Below are positions 17,662 to 26,305 of a stretch of 64,000 bases of DNA, piece after piece (positions within the stretch are counted from its first letter, which is position 1; each line of letters starts with the position of its first letter). Source of the stretch: CBDFMG01 sp965221205 [NCBI: bacterium] (GTDB lineage Bacteria > SM23-31); NCBI GenBank assembly GCA_965221205.1, contig OZ244870.1, forward strand, positions 1,054,001 to 1,118,000, read 5' to 3'. The notes beneath the pieces were generated by a model. That model ran no database searches, was not told where the DNA came from, and worked only from the letters and a program-made list of their open reading frames with translations. The position numbers were made by a program, and so were the translations under genes.

Positions 17662-20475
17662 TCAAGCGCCGCCAATGCCCGCGTGGCGTGAAAGAATGCT
17701 CTGAATATCACCGGGGGCTCTCGATATATCCCCTGCCCAGCGGCCAAAGCCGCCATGCGCGTTGACGGCGGTGATCCATTCGTCGAGAAACCGGCGTTTG
17801 GTTCGGTCCTGTTCGCTGTCCTGTCCCTTGGTTTCCAACACGAGTATGTCGCCGGACCTGAACCGGATGAGGAAGTCGGGACGGTACTTCCGCACCACGC
17901 CGCGATGGACGTAGAACACTTCGAAGCCCAGGTGATCGTTTTTCACCCAGGCGGCGACCTCGGGGGCGTGATCGAGGGCAAAGGCTTCCGACGATTCCCA
18001 GGTGCTGTCATAGACGCAGAAATTGATATGGCTGCGCGCCGTGGGCTCGCAGGGCCTGCCGGTGTACCATGTCCCCATGTCGCCGGTTGAACGGATGGGC
18101 CGGTCCCGGTCGAACACCGGCTCCAGACTCTCGGTGTTCTCGAAGCGGATGGCTTCCCAGATATGCTGGACCACCTTGGTCATGTTGAGCGTGATGATGA
18201 GACGGCGCTTGAGATCGTCGCGGAGGAATAGTGCAGGCGTGATGCTGATTCTGTCCGAACGGATGAATTGATCGACCAGCCGTACCAGTTGGGCCAGCAG
18301 GAATGCTTTGCCTCCCCGCCAGTTCTTTTGCATTTGGTCGTAAACGTCCCGCGCGGTCTCAAAGATAATCCGCTGTGTCCGAAACTCCCGCGCCAGATTC
18401 TCCAAGTCTATAGCCTCGATCTTCGTCACGTCCGGTTTGCCGGCGACGATTGGGGCAAGCTCCGCGATTCTTACGGTCCTGCCAACATCGAGTTCCAGGC
18501 TTGCCACCTTGTTCCAATCCAGGGAGAGCTGCGGTCGGTATACGTGGTCGATGCGGATCACGTTCGGCCAAGAGATTTCGAAAGCCGCTTTGCCCGTTAC
18601 CGGCTCAATAGCGGTCTTTGGCGTTGGCGGCGGTGGAGGGCCGCTCTCTCCACCTTCGTGGGGCAGAAAAGTGAAGGGCACGCCGAAAATATTGACGTAC
18701 TCCGGCTCGAACAAACCGTTGTTCGGGTTCACATCGTAAGATGTGCGGCGCAGGCCGCGTCCGACGACCTGTTCACAGAGAAGCTGGCTGGTGAACGCGC
18801 GGAGGCCCATGATGTGTGTCACGGTCTTGGCGTCCCATCCCTCGGAAAGCATCCCGACGGAGATCACATTCTGGATCAGCTCGCCCGTTTTCCCAGGTTG
18901 GCCCACGGTGTTCACCTGCGAGCGCAGCAGCTCGGCTTGCTGTTTTTTGGTTAGCTTGCGTGAGGGGCCGCCGTTCGCAGCTTCTTCGCTCTCGCCAGCG
19001 CCGATCTCCGCGATCGGCTCCTCGGCGGCCTCGGCCGCGTCAAGTACCCTTGAGTCGATATGAAGGGTTCGCGCCGGGTCGCAAAGCTCGCTGATACGGA
19101 CTCTGCTGTGGTCGAATGCGTACTTGATCCGGGCTGCGGTCTCGGTGCGATTGGCGACGGTGATCATCACTGGCGGGGTTTTGGACCCGTCCTTTCTCCA
19201 TTGCTTAGATGTCTCGCGCCAGTCGAAGCCGAGAAGGCAGTAGCCATTGACCACCAGGTCCGGCAGCGGTTCTTCGGGCTTGGCCCGCCGGTTTAAGTCG
19301 TCCTTGACCTCGGCATCGTTGTAGATGTGGTAGAGGCGGGATTTGTAGGTCGTGACGTCAGGTACCGCATCGTCGCGAATCACGACGCGTGGGGTCTTGA
19401 CCAAACCGGACTCGATGGCGTCGTTCAGGCCGAAGTCGCTCACGATCCAGCCGAACAGCGCCTCCTCGGAACTCCGTTTACCCGATGGCGCGAAGGGCGT
19501 GGCGGAGAAGTCGCAGCAAGCGAGAATGCCCCGCGCCCTGTCGATCCGATCCAGGCCGCCAACCCACTTGGTCGCTTCCTCGATTTCATCCCTGGCAACA
19601 CCTTTGACCTTGGATTCGGCGGGAACGCGCCAGGCGTGATGCGCTTCGTCATTGATGACAAGAATGTTCCGGGCGTTCGCCAAGTCGCCCAGAACCTCGC
19701 GGACATAGGCTTCGTCGCTCTTGGATCTCCGTTTATCTACGCTGCGTTTTCCGGCAATCCTCTCATCGGTCTCCCAATTGAGTGCGTGCCAGTTGCGGAC
19801 CACGACCTTGCCTTGGCGCAGCTTGTCGAACAGGGACGACGGAACGACGTGGAAAGCTTTGTAGTAGTTCTCCGCATGAGACGGTTCCAAGACGGCCAGA
19901 CGGTTCTTGACCGTGAGTCCCGGAGCGATAACCAGCACGTTTCGGGCGAATCGCGCATCCTGGGAATAGGTGACCTTGTTCAGGATATGCCAGGCGATGA
20001 CCATGGCCATGACGACGGTCTTGCCCGAGCCGGTCGCCATCTTTGCGCACAACCGCCCAATCGGCCCGCCATCGGAAGGGATGTCAACGCCAATTTTCTC
20101 GGCCGCTGACGCTTCGGCAAGCCAGATCAGCGTCTCGACAGCCTCCAGTTGGCAGAAGAAAAATCGACGGTTATCGAACTCCTCCGGGTTCGTCCAGTGC
20201 TCCAACAGCCGCTTCGTAATTCCCGTGACACCCGGATACCCGGCTCCACGCCACGCCCGTACACGCGGACGAATCCGGTTGACCAGGGGAATCTCGACGA
20301 AATGGCCCGGATCATCGAACGATCGGGAGCCCTCCGAGGCAATGACGTATCCGGCCGGCCGGCGGCCTTGCGCACGGTCGAAAAGGCGCGTCTGGCGGTC
20401 GTAGCTCCAGTGTTGGCCCGGCTCCTCGTAGGGAGAGTTGATAATCAGGCGATCGATGGTTGTTTGCGCCATCAT
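17662..20475 (-). CDS. Type III-like restriction subunit: SF2 helicase-nuclease (Res)
   Basis: Large ATP-dependent restriction subunit. Near residue 146 lies Walker A (MATGSGKT), followed by the DEAH box in INDEAHHAW, SATPF (motif III) and QVVGRGLRR (motif VI). The C-terminus carries a PD-(D/E)xK nuclease pattern, RPDFLIRF...LETKG, near residue 860-880. It belongs with the BPTD_3080-like type III restriction enzymes, about 1000 aa. The ATG at 20475 overlaps the HEPN stop (ATGA), which gives 937 aa; a longer frame begins upstream inside the HEPN gene and is less likely. Last gene of the five-gene operon. Intact and GC-rich. Confidence 0.88.
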   Translation of the reverse strand: MMAQTTIDRLIINSPYEEPGQHWSYDRQTRLFDRAQGRRPAGYVIASEGSRSFDDPGHFVEIPLVNRIRPRVRAWRGAGYPGVTGITKRLLEHWTNPEEFDNRRFFFCQLEAVETLIWLAEASAAEKIGVDIPSDGGPIGRLCAKMATGSGKTVVMAMVIAWHILNKVTYSQDARFARNVLVIAPGLTVKNRLAVLEPSHAENYYKAFHVVPSSLFDKLRQGKVVVRNWHALNWETDERIAGKRSVDKRRSKSDEAYVREVLGDLANARNILVINDEAHHAWRVPAESKVKGVARDEIEEATKWVGGLDRIDRARGILACCDFSATPFAPSGKRSSEEALFGWIVSDFGLNDAIESGLVKTPRVVIRDDAVPDVTTYKSRLYHIYNDAEVKDDLNRRAKPEEPLPDLVVNGYCLLGFDWRETSKQWRKDGSKTPPVMITVANRTETAARIKYAFDHSRVRISELCDPARTLHIDSRVLDAAEAAEEPIAEIGAGESEEAANGGPSRKLTKKQQAELLRSQVNTVGQPGKTGELIQNVISVGMLSEGWDAKTVTHIMGLRAFTSQLLCEQVVGRGLRRTSYDVNPNNGLFEPEYVNIFGVPFTFLPHEGGESGPPPPPTPKTAIEPVTGKAAFEISWPNVIRIDHVYRPQLSLDWNKVASLELDVGRTVRIAELAPIVAGKPDVTKIEAIDLENLAREFRTQRIIFETARDVYDQMQKNWRGGKAFLLAQLVRLVDQFIRSDRISITPALFLRDDLKRRLIITLNMTKVVQHIWEAIRFENTESLEPVFDRDRPIRSTGDMGTWYTGRPCEPTARSHINFCVYDSTWESSEAFALDHAPEVAAWVKNDHLGFEVFYVHRGVVRKYRPDFLIRFRSGDILVLETKGQDSEQDRTKRRFLDEWITAVNAHGGFGRWAGDISRAPGDIQSILSRHAGIGGA

Positions 20476-20666
20476 GCAGTCTCCGGTAGCACCAGCGGTT
20501 CGATGAGGTTGATGAGACGGGGAATGTCCTGTTGTGCGGTCTTCCACACATGCTTCAGGTCAACCTCGAAATAGGCGTGTACGAGGCGATGTCGCATCCC
20601 AGCGAACTCCACCGCACCCCGCGCTGCCAGCAGCATGTCGAGCAGACAGGCATCGTCATGCCGCAT
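20472..20666 (-). CDS. HEPN (HepT-like) toxin with an internal deletion
   Basis: HEPN ribonucleases of HepT/MntA modules cleave RNA and are silenced by AMPylation of the motif Tyr. The RX4HXY motif is intact: R25, H30, Y32 in RHRLVHAY. The rest fits HepT: start MRHDDACLLDMLLAAR and end DLKHVWKTAQQDIPRLINLIEPLV. HepT proteins are usually 110-140 aa, but this is 64 aa because the middle helices (about 45 residues) between LLAARGAVEF and AGMRHRL are missing in frame. The ATG at 20666 overlaps the MNT stop by 11 bp and the stop overlaps the Res start. It may be inactive or a natural minimal form. Confidence 0.72.
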   Translation of the reverse strand: MRHDDACLLDMLLAARGAVEFAGMRHRLVHAYFEVDLKHVWKTAQQDIPRLINLIEPLVLPETA

Positions 20667-20967
20667 AGATCGTCTCGGCGGATTGGAGGATTGCGGCACG
20701 GCGAATGTAGTTTCGGCTCTGTTCGACCGCCGTGCGTTCGAACAGGTCTACCTCCCGGCCGAGTATCCGAGCCAGATCGGCCTGCATTCGCGCCATGTCC
20801 AGAAGTGTGTGGCGCGCTTGTTGCTCGAAACGCACCAGTACATCCACATCGCTTTCCGGTCCGAAGTCGTCCCGTAGCACGGAACCGAACAGCGACAGTT
20901 CGACGATCCGCCAGCGTTTACAAAAGTCGGCTATCTCGTCTCGCGGTGTGTCGATATGTACACTCAT
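20656..20967 (-). CDS. Minimal nucleotidyltransferase (MntA-like antitoxin)
   Basis: 103-aa nucleotidyltransferase of the Pol-beta superfamily. The signature GSVLRDDFGPESDVDVLV holds G28, S29 and the metal acids D40 and D42. In characterised MntA/HepT pairs this protein transfers AMP from ATP to a Tyr of the HEPN partner and neutralises it. The start at 20967 (MSVHIDTPRDEI) lies 2 bases after the TIR stop; a longer upstream extension has no homology-like character and would overlap TIR. The HEPN gene follows with overlap, as expected for the pair. Its place between a TIR gene and Res is unusual. Confidence 0.85.
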   Translation of the reverse strand: MSVHIDTPRDEIADFCKRWRIVELSLFGSVLRDDFGPESDVDVLVRFEQQARHTLLDMARMQADLARILGREVDLFERTAVEQSRNYIRRAAILQSAETIYAA

Positions 20968-20969
20968 GC

Positions 20970-21809
20970 CTATAACACTTGGTTCGCGTCGACATTGAAG
21001 CCGACACTCTTTAGCTCCCGAATAAGTCTTAGCTTCCAACCATCCGAGCCGTCCAACGGAATGTAAATGACTCCATCATAGTCCGAGGGCGTCTCTACGT
21101 TACCTTTCACCAAAGTGCAGACTCGCTCTCGACCGAGTTTGCCAATGAAGTACCCGAATTCGAAAATCACGTTCTGTCTCGCCCGTGGCTTTTGATTCTT
21201 CTTGTCGTCCGCAAGCGCGCCCACGTCGTCCGGGGTCAGCAGGACCACCGCGAACCCAACTTGCGCATGTTCCTCAAACTTCTCGATGATCGTGCGGCCC
21301 TTATTCGGTTGTTCGTGCAGGATTACCGGTTCAAGATCCAGCCTTTCTAGGAATCTTGCAACCGTTCTCCGAGCAGATTCGTCGTGGCCATGGATGACGA
21401 AAACTCTGTTACTGCTCGATCGTTTGTCGATTCGTTCCGAGTCAAGCGCTGAAATGTCACTTTGATCTATGGGTTGCGTTGGCGTCTGGTTTTCATCAGA
21501 CCAATACTCCTCGATCTCCTCGATCATGGATTCGAGTACTGCGGCCGCTGATTCCAAGCCTTTCACATAAACTTCCTGGCGTTCTGACTCAGGCGGCTCA
21601 AAGTAGGCAGGGGCAGGAGAAAAACGGATATTTTTGAAGTCTCCAATGTGGGCCGACTTGCTCTCAAACGTGTTGGTGATAGCGACCTCTGTGTTTCTTT
21701 GCCACTTATCAAACTCAGGTGAGCGGTACTTTAGGTTTTTTAATTTGGGTATTGCATCCAATGCTCTCCGCAGGCGCTCCAGACCCTTGGCTTTTATTGG
21801 TCGCGCCAT
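20970..21809 (-). CDS. TIR-domain effector (Cap12/Pycsar-effector type), predicted NADase
   Basis: 279 aa. Residues 135-255 match the TIR-like domain of predicted nucleotide-binding/Cap12-Pycsar effector proteins: RVFVIHGHDESARRTV, RTIIEKFE, VVLLTPDDVGA and NVIFEFGYFIGKLGR. E176 or E217 could be the catalytic Glu of NAD hydrolysis. Residues 1-130 form a helical N-terminal region with unknown sensor role. The start at 21809 overlaps the Mod stop as TGATG, and MNT starts 2 bases after its stop, so it is co-translated with the restriction genes. By family knowledge such proteins deplete NAD during infection; this role here is inferred. No cyclase gene is nearby. Confidence 0.82.
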   Translation of the reverse strand: MARPIKAKGLERLRRALDAIPKLKNLKYRSPEFDKWQRNTEVAITNTFESKSAHIGDFKNIRFSPAPAYFEPPESERQEVYVKGLESAAAVLESMIEEIEEYWSDENQTPTQPIDQSDISALDSERIDKRSSSNRVFVIHGHDESARRTVARFLERLDLEPVILHEQPNKGRTIIEKFEEHAQVGFAVVLLTPDDVGALADDKKNQKPRARQNVIFEFGYFIGKLGRERVCTLVKGNVETPSDYDGVIYIPLDGSDGWKLRLIRELKSVGFNVDANQVL

Positions 21810-24197
21810 CACTCCACCTCCACCACTTTTAAGCTCTCGATGCCGCGGTCGTCGACGATCTTGACGGTGATGCGCCGGTGTCCGCCGACTTCGAAGGGGA
21901 GGGAGGACGTCCCGCGATAGGCCTCAACCAGGTCTGTGTCGATCTCGGCCTTGAGATTCCGGGCGAGTTTTGCCCAGCCGTCCCTGCTGCCCGCCATGGG
22001 AAAAAACACCTGGCGGGGAAACAGGCTGCGCCCGTCATAGTCCGGATCGAGCATCCACATAGCGATCTTGTCCGAGCCGCCCGATTCCACGTTGCCGGTC
22101 TTGGTGTTGTAATAGTCGAATCCTTGGACCGAGACGCGGAACTTGCCCTGGTCTTCGCCTTCCTTGATCCGCTCGACTTCCATGTCCGGCTGGCCGATCA
22201 GCCAGAAGCTCTCGTTGCTTGTCCGCTTCTTCTTGAGGTCGTCGGTCAGCAAATCGGCGTTCATCTGCACTTTTAACAAGGTGGCGCCAGGCCAGCGGGT
22301 TTCGTCGATGTCCTTGGGACGCTTCGGGATCGAACTGGAAGGCCGCAAAGACGATAACCTTGGGTCGTGGGGCAAGACTTTGTGCCTCCTCGATGGCGCG
22401 TGCCACCTGCCGCTGCTCCAGCGGTGCATGATCCGGCCCAAACGAGACCACGAGCCGTTCCGGATTGCGGGTGGTAGCGGGGTCTTGAAAGCCGTCCGTC
22501 CCCGCATCGCCGGGCCGCGTCTCGCCCTCGGCGTGCAGCCATCGGGTTGCGGGCAGCGGTTCCAGCCGAGCAAATGAGATTCGCTGCCCGTCCTTGCCGC
22601 GAATGCCGGTCTTGAACAACTCGTCGCGCCAGTCGCCTTGGCGCACGGTCGGTCCAGTACGCGCCACGGAGGTGTCTGCCGGCAGTGCCTCGGACTCTTC
22701 GATGTCGTCCAGGGGCTTCACCGTTGGCGCGGGAACCGCTTCCACGGTGAACGGTCCGGTGACACGGGCTTTGCGCCGGTTGATCTCCGGTTGATCGTAG
22801 AGCGTGGTCTCGTTGGGCGGTTCGTCATAGCCCAAAGTCTTCGCCGATACGGTGGCGACGCTGTGGTAACGAAAACCGGCCCCAACTCCTTCGTCAGGAT
22901 GGGCCAGTTTGTAGTAGTGATAGTTCGCCGTCATGAGGCGCTGCTTGGCCAAGACTGTCGCGACGCGCGATGTGTCGCAGGTGATCCATCTTCTGCCCCA
23001 TTGCTCGGCGACGTGGGCAGTGGTACCGCTGCCGCAGGTTGGGTCAAAGACCAAATCGCCCGGATCGGTGGTCATCAGGATGCAGCGCTGAATCGCCTTG
23101 TTAGCGGTCTGGACCACATAGTGCTTGGCACTGGGCGACATTGGTGCTGCCCAGATGTTGTTGATTGGTCTCCCCGGAACCTCATCTTCATACCGTTTCC
23201 ACATCAGTGACGTCTGGTTCCCCAGGGCTTCCAACCGACCTAGTTCGGCGAGTCGGTCTATTCCCTCTTTGGAAATGCGCCATTGGCTGTCCCTGCTACA
23301 ACGAAAGACGCGACCGTCATATTCATAGGGTTCGGAGCGCGCAACCGTGGAAACACCCTGCGATTCAAGGGGCATACGGCGATAAATGCGCCCGCCCTCC
23401 GGCAAGTGCTTGTCTGGGTCGAAGCGTTCTTCGGGGGTGGGTTTACGGCACTGGCCGTCAGGCAGTTCGACACTCACATATGAACTGAAAAACTCGATCA
23501 CCTCGGCCCGCGTGAGCGACTCATACAATTGCCGGTATTTCACAAGCCCTCGGTCTCTGGCATACCACAACAGATAATCCGCAACTTGGGGCAAGGTCTT
23601 AGCAGGACTGTTGCCGGTGGTCGCGTAGGAAATGGTTGCCATCCGGTTCTCTGCGCCGAAGATGTCGTCCATGACTAGGCCGACGCGGTGGATATTTTCG
23701 TCGCCGATCTGCACGAAGACACTGCCGCTCTCATGCAGCAGCTCGCGCGCCAACAGCAGGCGGTCGCGCAGATAGGCGAGATACGAATGGATGCCGAGTT
23801 CCCAGGTATCGCGGAAGGCGCGGATCGTCTCCGGCTCCTGGGTCAGGTCCTCGTCCCTGCCGTCGGTCACGGTGCGCTGGTTGACGAATGGTTGGAAGTT
23901 CGAGCCGTAGCGGATGCCGTAGGGCGGGTCGATGCGCTCATGGACGTGCAGGGATACGGTGGGGACTTCGAACGAGGTGTGCTCGTCCTTCCCGGCCCAG
24001 ACGAGCTGCGGATCCAGGTGCGGATCGTAAGCGTAGGTTGTCTTGCCCGCATCCTTGTCGGTCTCCGGTGTCACCAATCCGACAGGCGGGTTGTTCACAC
24101 GCTCCTTGCCAGTGTGCGTGTAGTTTTCAACCTCACGCTTTTTTCTGTTCTTCGGTCCCGCTATGTCGTTCCCCTTAACTTCGGTCTCTGTCTCCAA
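21809..24197 (-). pseudogene. Type III-like adenine DNA methyltransferase (Mod) with frameshift and internal deletion
   Basis: Protective methylase of the operon. Motif IV is D90-PPY-G in IDPPYGIRYG, and the SAM motif FDPTCGSGTTAHVAEQW lies near residues 383-399, the beta-class order used by N6-adenine Mod subunits. Two faults are visible. First, related Mod proteins have about 85-90 residues between HERIDP and DPPYG, including HNW-NRLIAGDSLL; here the two are fused at the shared IDP, an in-frame deletion. Second, a one-base insertion in GGG at 22317-22319 shifts the frame near residue 627; the C-terminus resumes in another frame (KDIDETRWPGATLL to the stop at 21809). TIR starts inside the stop codon. 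Without repair the methylase probably fails. Confidence 0.8.
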
Positions 24198-24229
24198 GAG
24201 AGTGGAGTGATTTCAACCTCACGTAATAT

Positions 24230-24550
24230 ATCTGCCTCAACTTTTGAGGGCACGGTCAGCATCAAGGTTTGTTATTTTTTTCATACGTCCACTCTCATCA
24301 AAGAATTTTCCAATATCATACGTAAGTGAGTTTTTCATTACCTTCAATACATCATCAGCCTGAAGTTCAACTCGTTCTTTTCGTTCCTCCGGAGCATTCG
24401 AAATGAAAGTTTGAATCAGAGATTTTCTCAGGTTTTCATAATCTATTTCACAAGAAGTTTTTTGCTATACCGAGAAGGCACGGCCGCTGCAGATGCATTA
24501 AGATCAACAAGACACTCTTTCACATTCACACACTGGACAATATACGTAGA
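24230..24550 (-). pseudogene. Remnant of phage terminase small subunit
   Basis: DNA-packaging recognition subunit, decayed. The first frame reads VKECLVDLNASAAAVPSRYSK, the usual helix-turn-helix start of this family. A one-base loss in an A-run near 24466 shifts to EIDYENLRKSLIQTF, then LQADDVLKVMKNSLTYDIG and FFDESGRMKKITNLD, matching the central ADDVL...DIxxFFDExGRxKxIxDL pattern, ending near RALKS. No intact start. It lies directly upstream of the defence operon and downstream of the primase relic, so the operon sits at the edge of an old prophage. Confidence 0.65.
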
Positions 24551-24659
24551 ATAATTAAGTAAATGAGGAAAATCAAGTAATTTATATTAATGTTGTATAG
24601 AGGGTTTATAATATTACTTAATTAAGTCAATGGTACTTAATTATTTGTTTAGATAAGTT

Positions 24660-26081
24660 CTAAATCTTTCCACATATTTTCCACATATATTTATTATCTG
24701 TTTTGGGTAATGGTTTTTCATATCCTCTTTCCTGCAGCAATTTGTTGAGTGTTCTTTTTGTCACTGAGTACTCATTGTTTTCATCACACCAATGTTTGTA
24801 CTTTTCATAGACCATTTTAACCGGTGTCATTACACATGCAACATTTTTGCAACAGTCACTTAAAAAACTACCAATAACATCAGAATCTGAACGATATTCT
24901 TTTGTTGCATTTTCAACGGATGCTGGAATTATCACCTTCCACATATATAATAATCCCGGAATCCAGTTATCGCCCAATTCAGGATTCCAGGCAGCTCATT
25001 TCTGAATATGTTGAGCAATTCTGATTTAGGTCTTCGATTATTTTTTCGGAATTCCAACGGTAAACGGGAGCTTACGCATTCTACGCCAGAAACCCTCAGT
25101 CGGTTGCGTGTACCCGTGGTTCATCATTTCCAAACATCCACAATTTATGTACTGGCTTAAATTCGAAAGTATATCGTTCCAAATGTGCCATTTCTTTGAA
25201 CTATGGTTGTACCGTATTTGGTCGCCGAAATTGAATGCAAGAAAATCAGCGCTCCAAGTGTCAGTTGGTGAAAACTTGTCAGAATCATTCGTGGGTTTCA
25301 ACGGCCGACCATTTTTCTTATCTTCAGGTTCTGGCTTCGGCTTATCGGACGGTTTCCAGAATGGAGTATCTCTGACGAGTTCGGTCAGCTGGTCTTTGGT
25401 ATCACCTGCTTTTATCCAATCTGTGATGTCCTGCTTCGGCTGGCAGGTCCGGGAGTCTCAAAATTATTATGTCTGCGGCAGATCTATGAAGTTTTAAGGC
25501 GATATCTTCGGAACGCAATCGTCCAGGGTCATCGTTATCCGGAATAATAACAACGTTAGCTTTATGCAGCCAGGTAGAAAAGGCGGATTCCCAATTTCCG
25601 GCGCCACTGGAATTCGCCGCCGCGAACCCGAGAGATTCGAGCGTGTGTACATCCTTCTCGCCTTCGACTATGAATATAGACCTGCCTTTTTTAACAGCTT
25701 CCAATATCTGGGGGAGTCGGTATATAACATGCTTAACACCACGGATATTCCAGATCAACCCTCCGGGGCCATCAGGTTTTCTCAGTCTGAATTGTTTATC
25801 TTTCAGGCGGCACGCCTGGTACAATAAAGCGCCGTTTTCATCGATGTAATCATATGGTTTCTATGATATTTGACTTTCTACATGTTCAGACCTATGGACT
25901 TAACTATATCTTCCGCAGGACAGCCTGCATGACAGCGCATGAGAACCTTACCTTCTTTGTCGGCAACGGATAAAGAGGGGGTCTTATCGTCATGGTATGG
26001 ACAATGTGCTTGATAAGATCCGTTTGATTGTTGTTTTGGGTTTTTTAAGTGAGATAGTACATGGTCAATACACGCAGTCAT
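24660..26081 (-). pseudogene. Broken phage/plasmid primase-helicase (CHC2 + Toprim + P4/D5-like end)
   Basis: Four blocks in order on the minus strand. 26081-25878: CHC2 zinc finger (CPYHDDKTPSLSV, MRCHAGC). 25824-25402: Toprim (FIVEGEKDVHTLESLGFAA, VVIIPDNDDPGR). 25301-25038: linker that starts a second module (DTWSADFLAFNFGDQIRYNH, KKWHIWND). 24977-24660: C-terminal winged-helix block of P4/D5-type primases (VIGSFLSDCC, YEKYKHWCDENNEYSV). The frames differ and the helicase ATPase core is missing, so it is non-functional. Same strand as the terminase relic. Its composition is less GC-rich than that of the defence operon. Confidence 0.78.
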
Positions 26082-26166
26082 TATTCCTAGTCCTTATTTT
26101 TATGTAAGTTTCGATCTATTTGTTGAGATACATATCACCTTGCAATAAGCTGCTGTATAAACATTC

Positions 26167-26195
26167 TTGCATAATCATCCCTGTTTTGCTATATT
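26167..26195 (+). promoter_or_regulatory. Likely sigma-70 promoter for the first M24 gene
   Basis: TTGCAT at 26167-26172 and TATATT at 26190-26195 with a 17-bp spacer, about 110 bases before the ATG at 26306. Confidence 0.45.
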
Positions 26196-26305
26196 ACGGC
26201 GTAATTCAGCACCTCAGCATATCGCTTTGTAAAGTGTTGTTTTTATAAGTATATAGTGAATGTTATAAGGCTGGATTTTACTACTTCATAACGGAGGATA
26301 TATTC

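Noticed and set aside
17755-20574. Long plus-strand open frames opposite the restriction subunit
   Set aside because: They are antisense shadows of GC-rich coding sequence; the minus-strand frame has clear helicase and nuclease motifs.
22638-24329. Plus-strand frames opposite the Mod gene
   Set aside because: No domain or ribosome site; the minus strand encodes a recognisable methylase.
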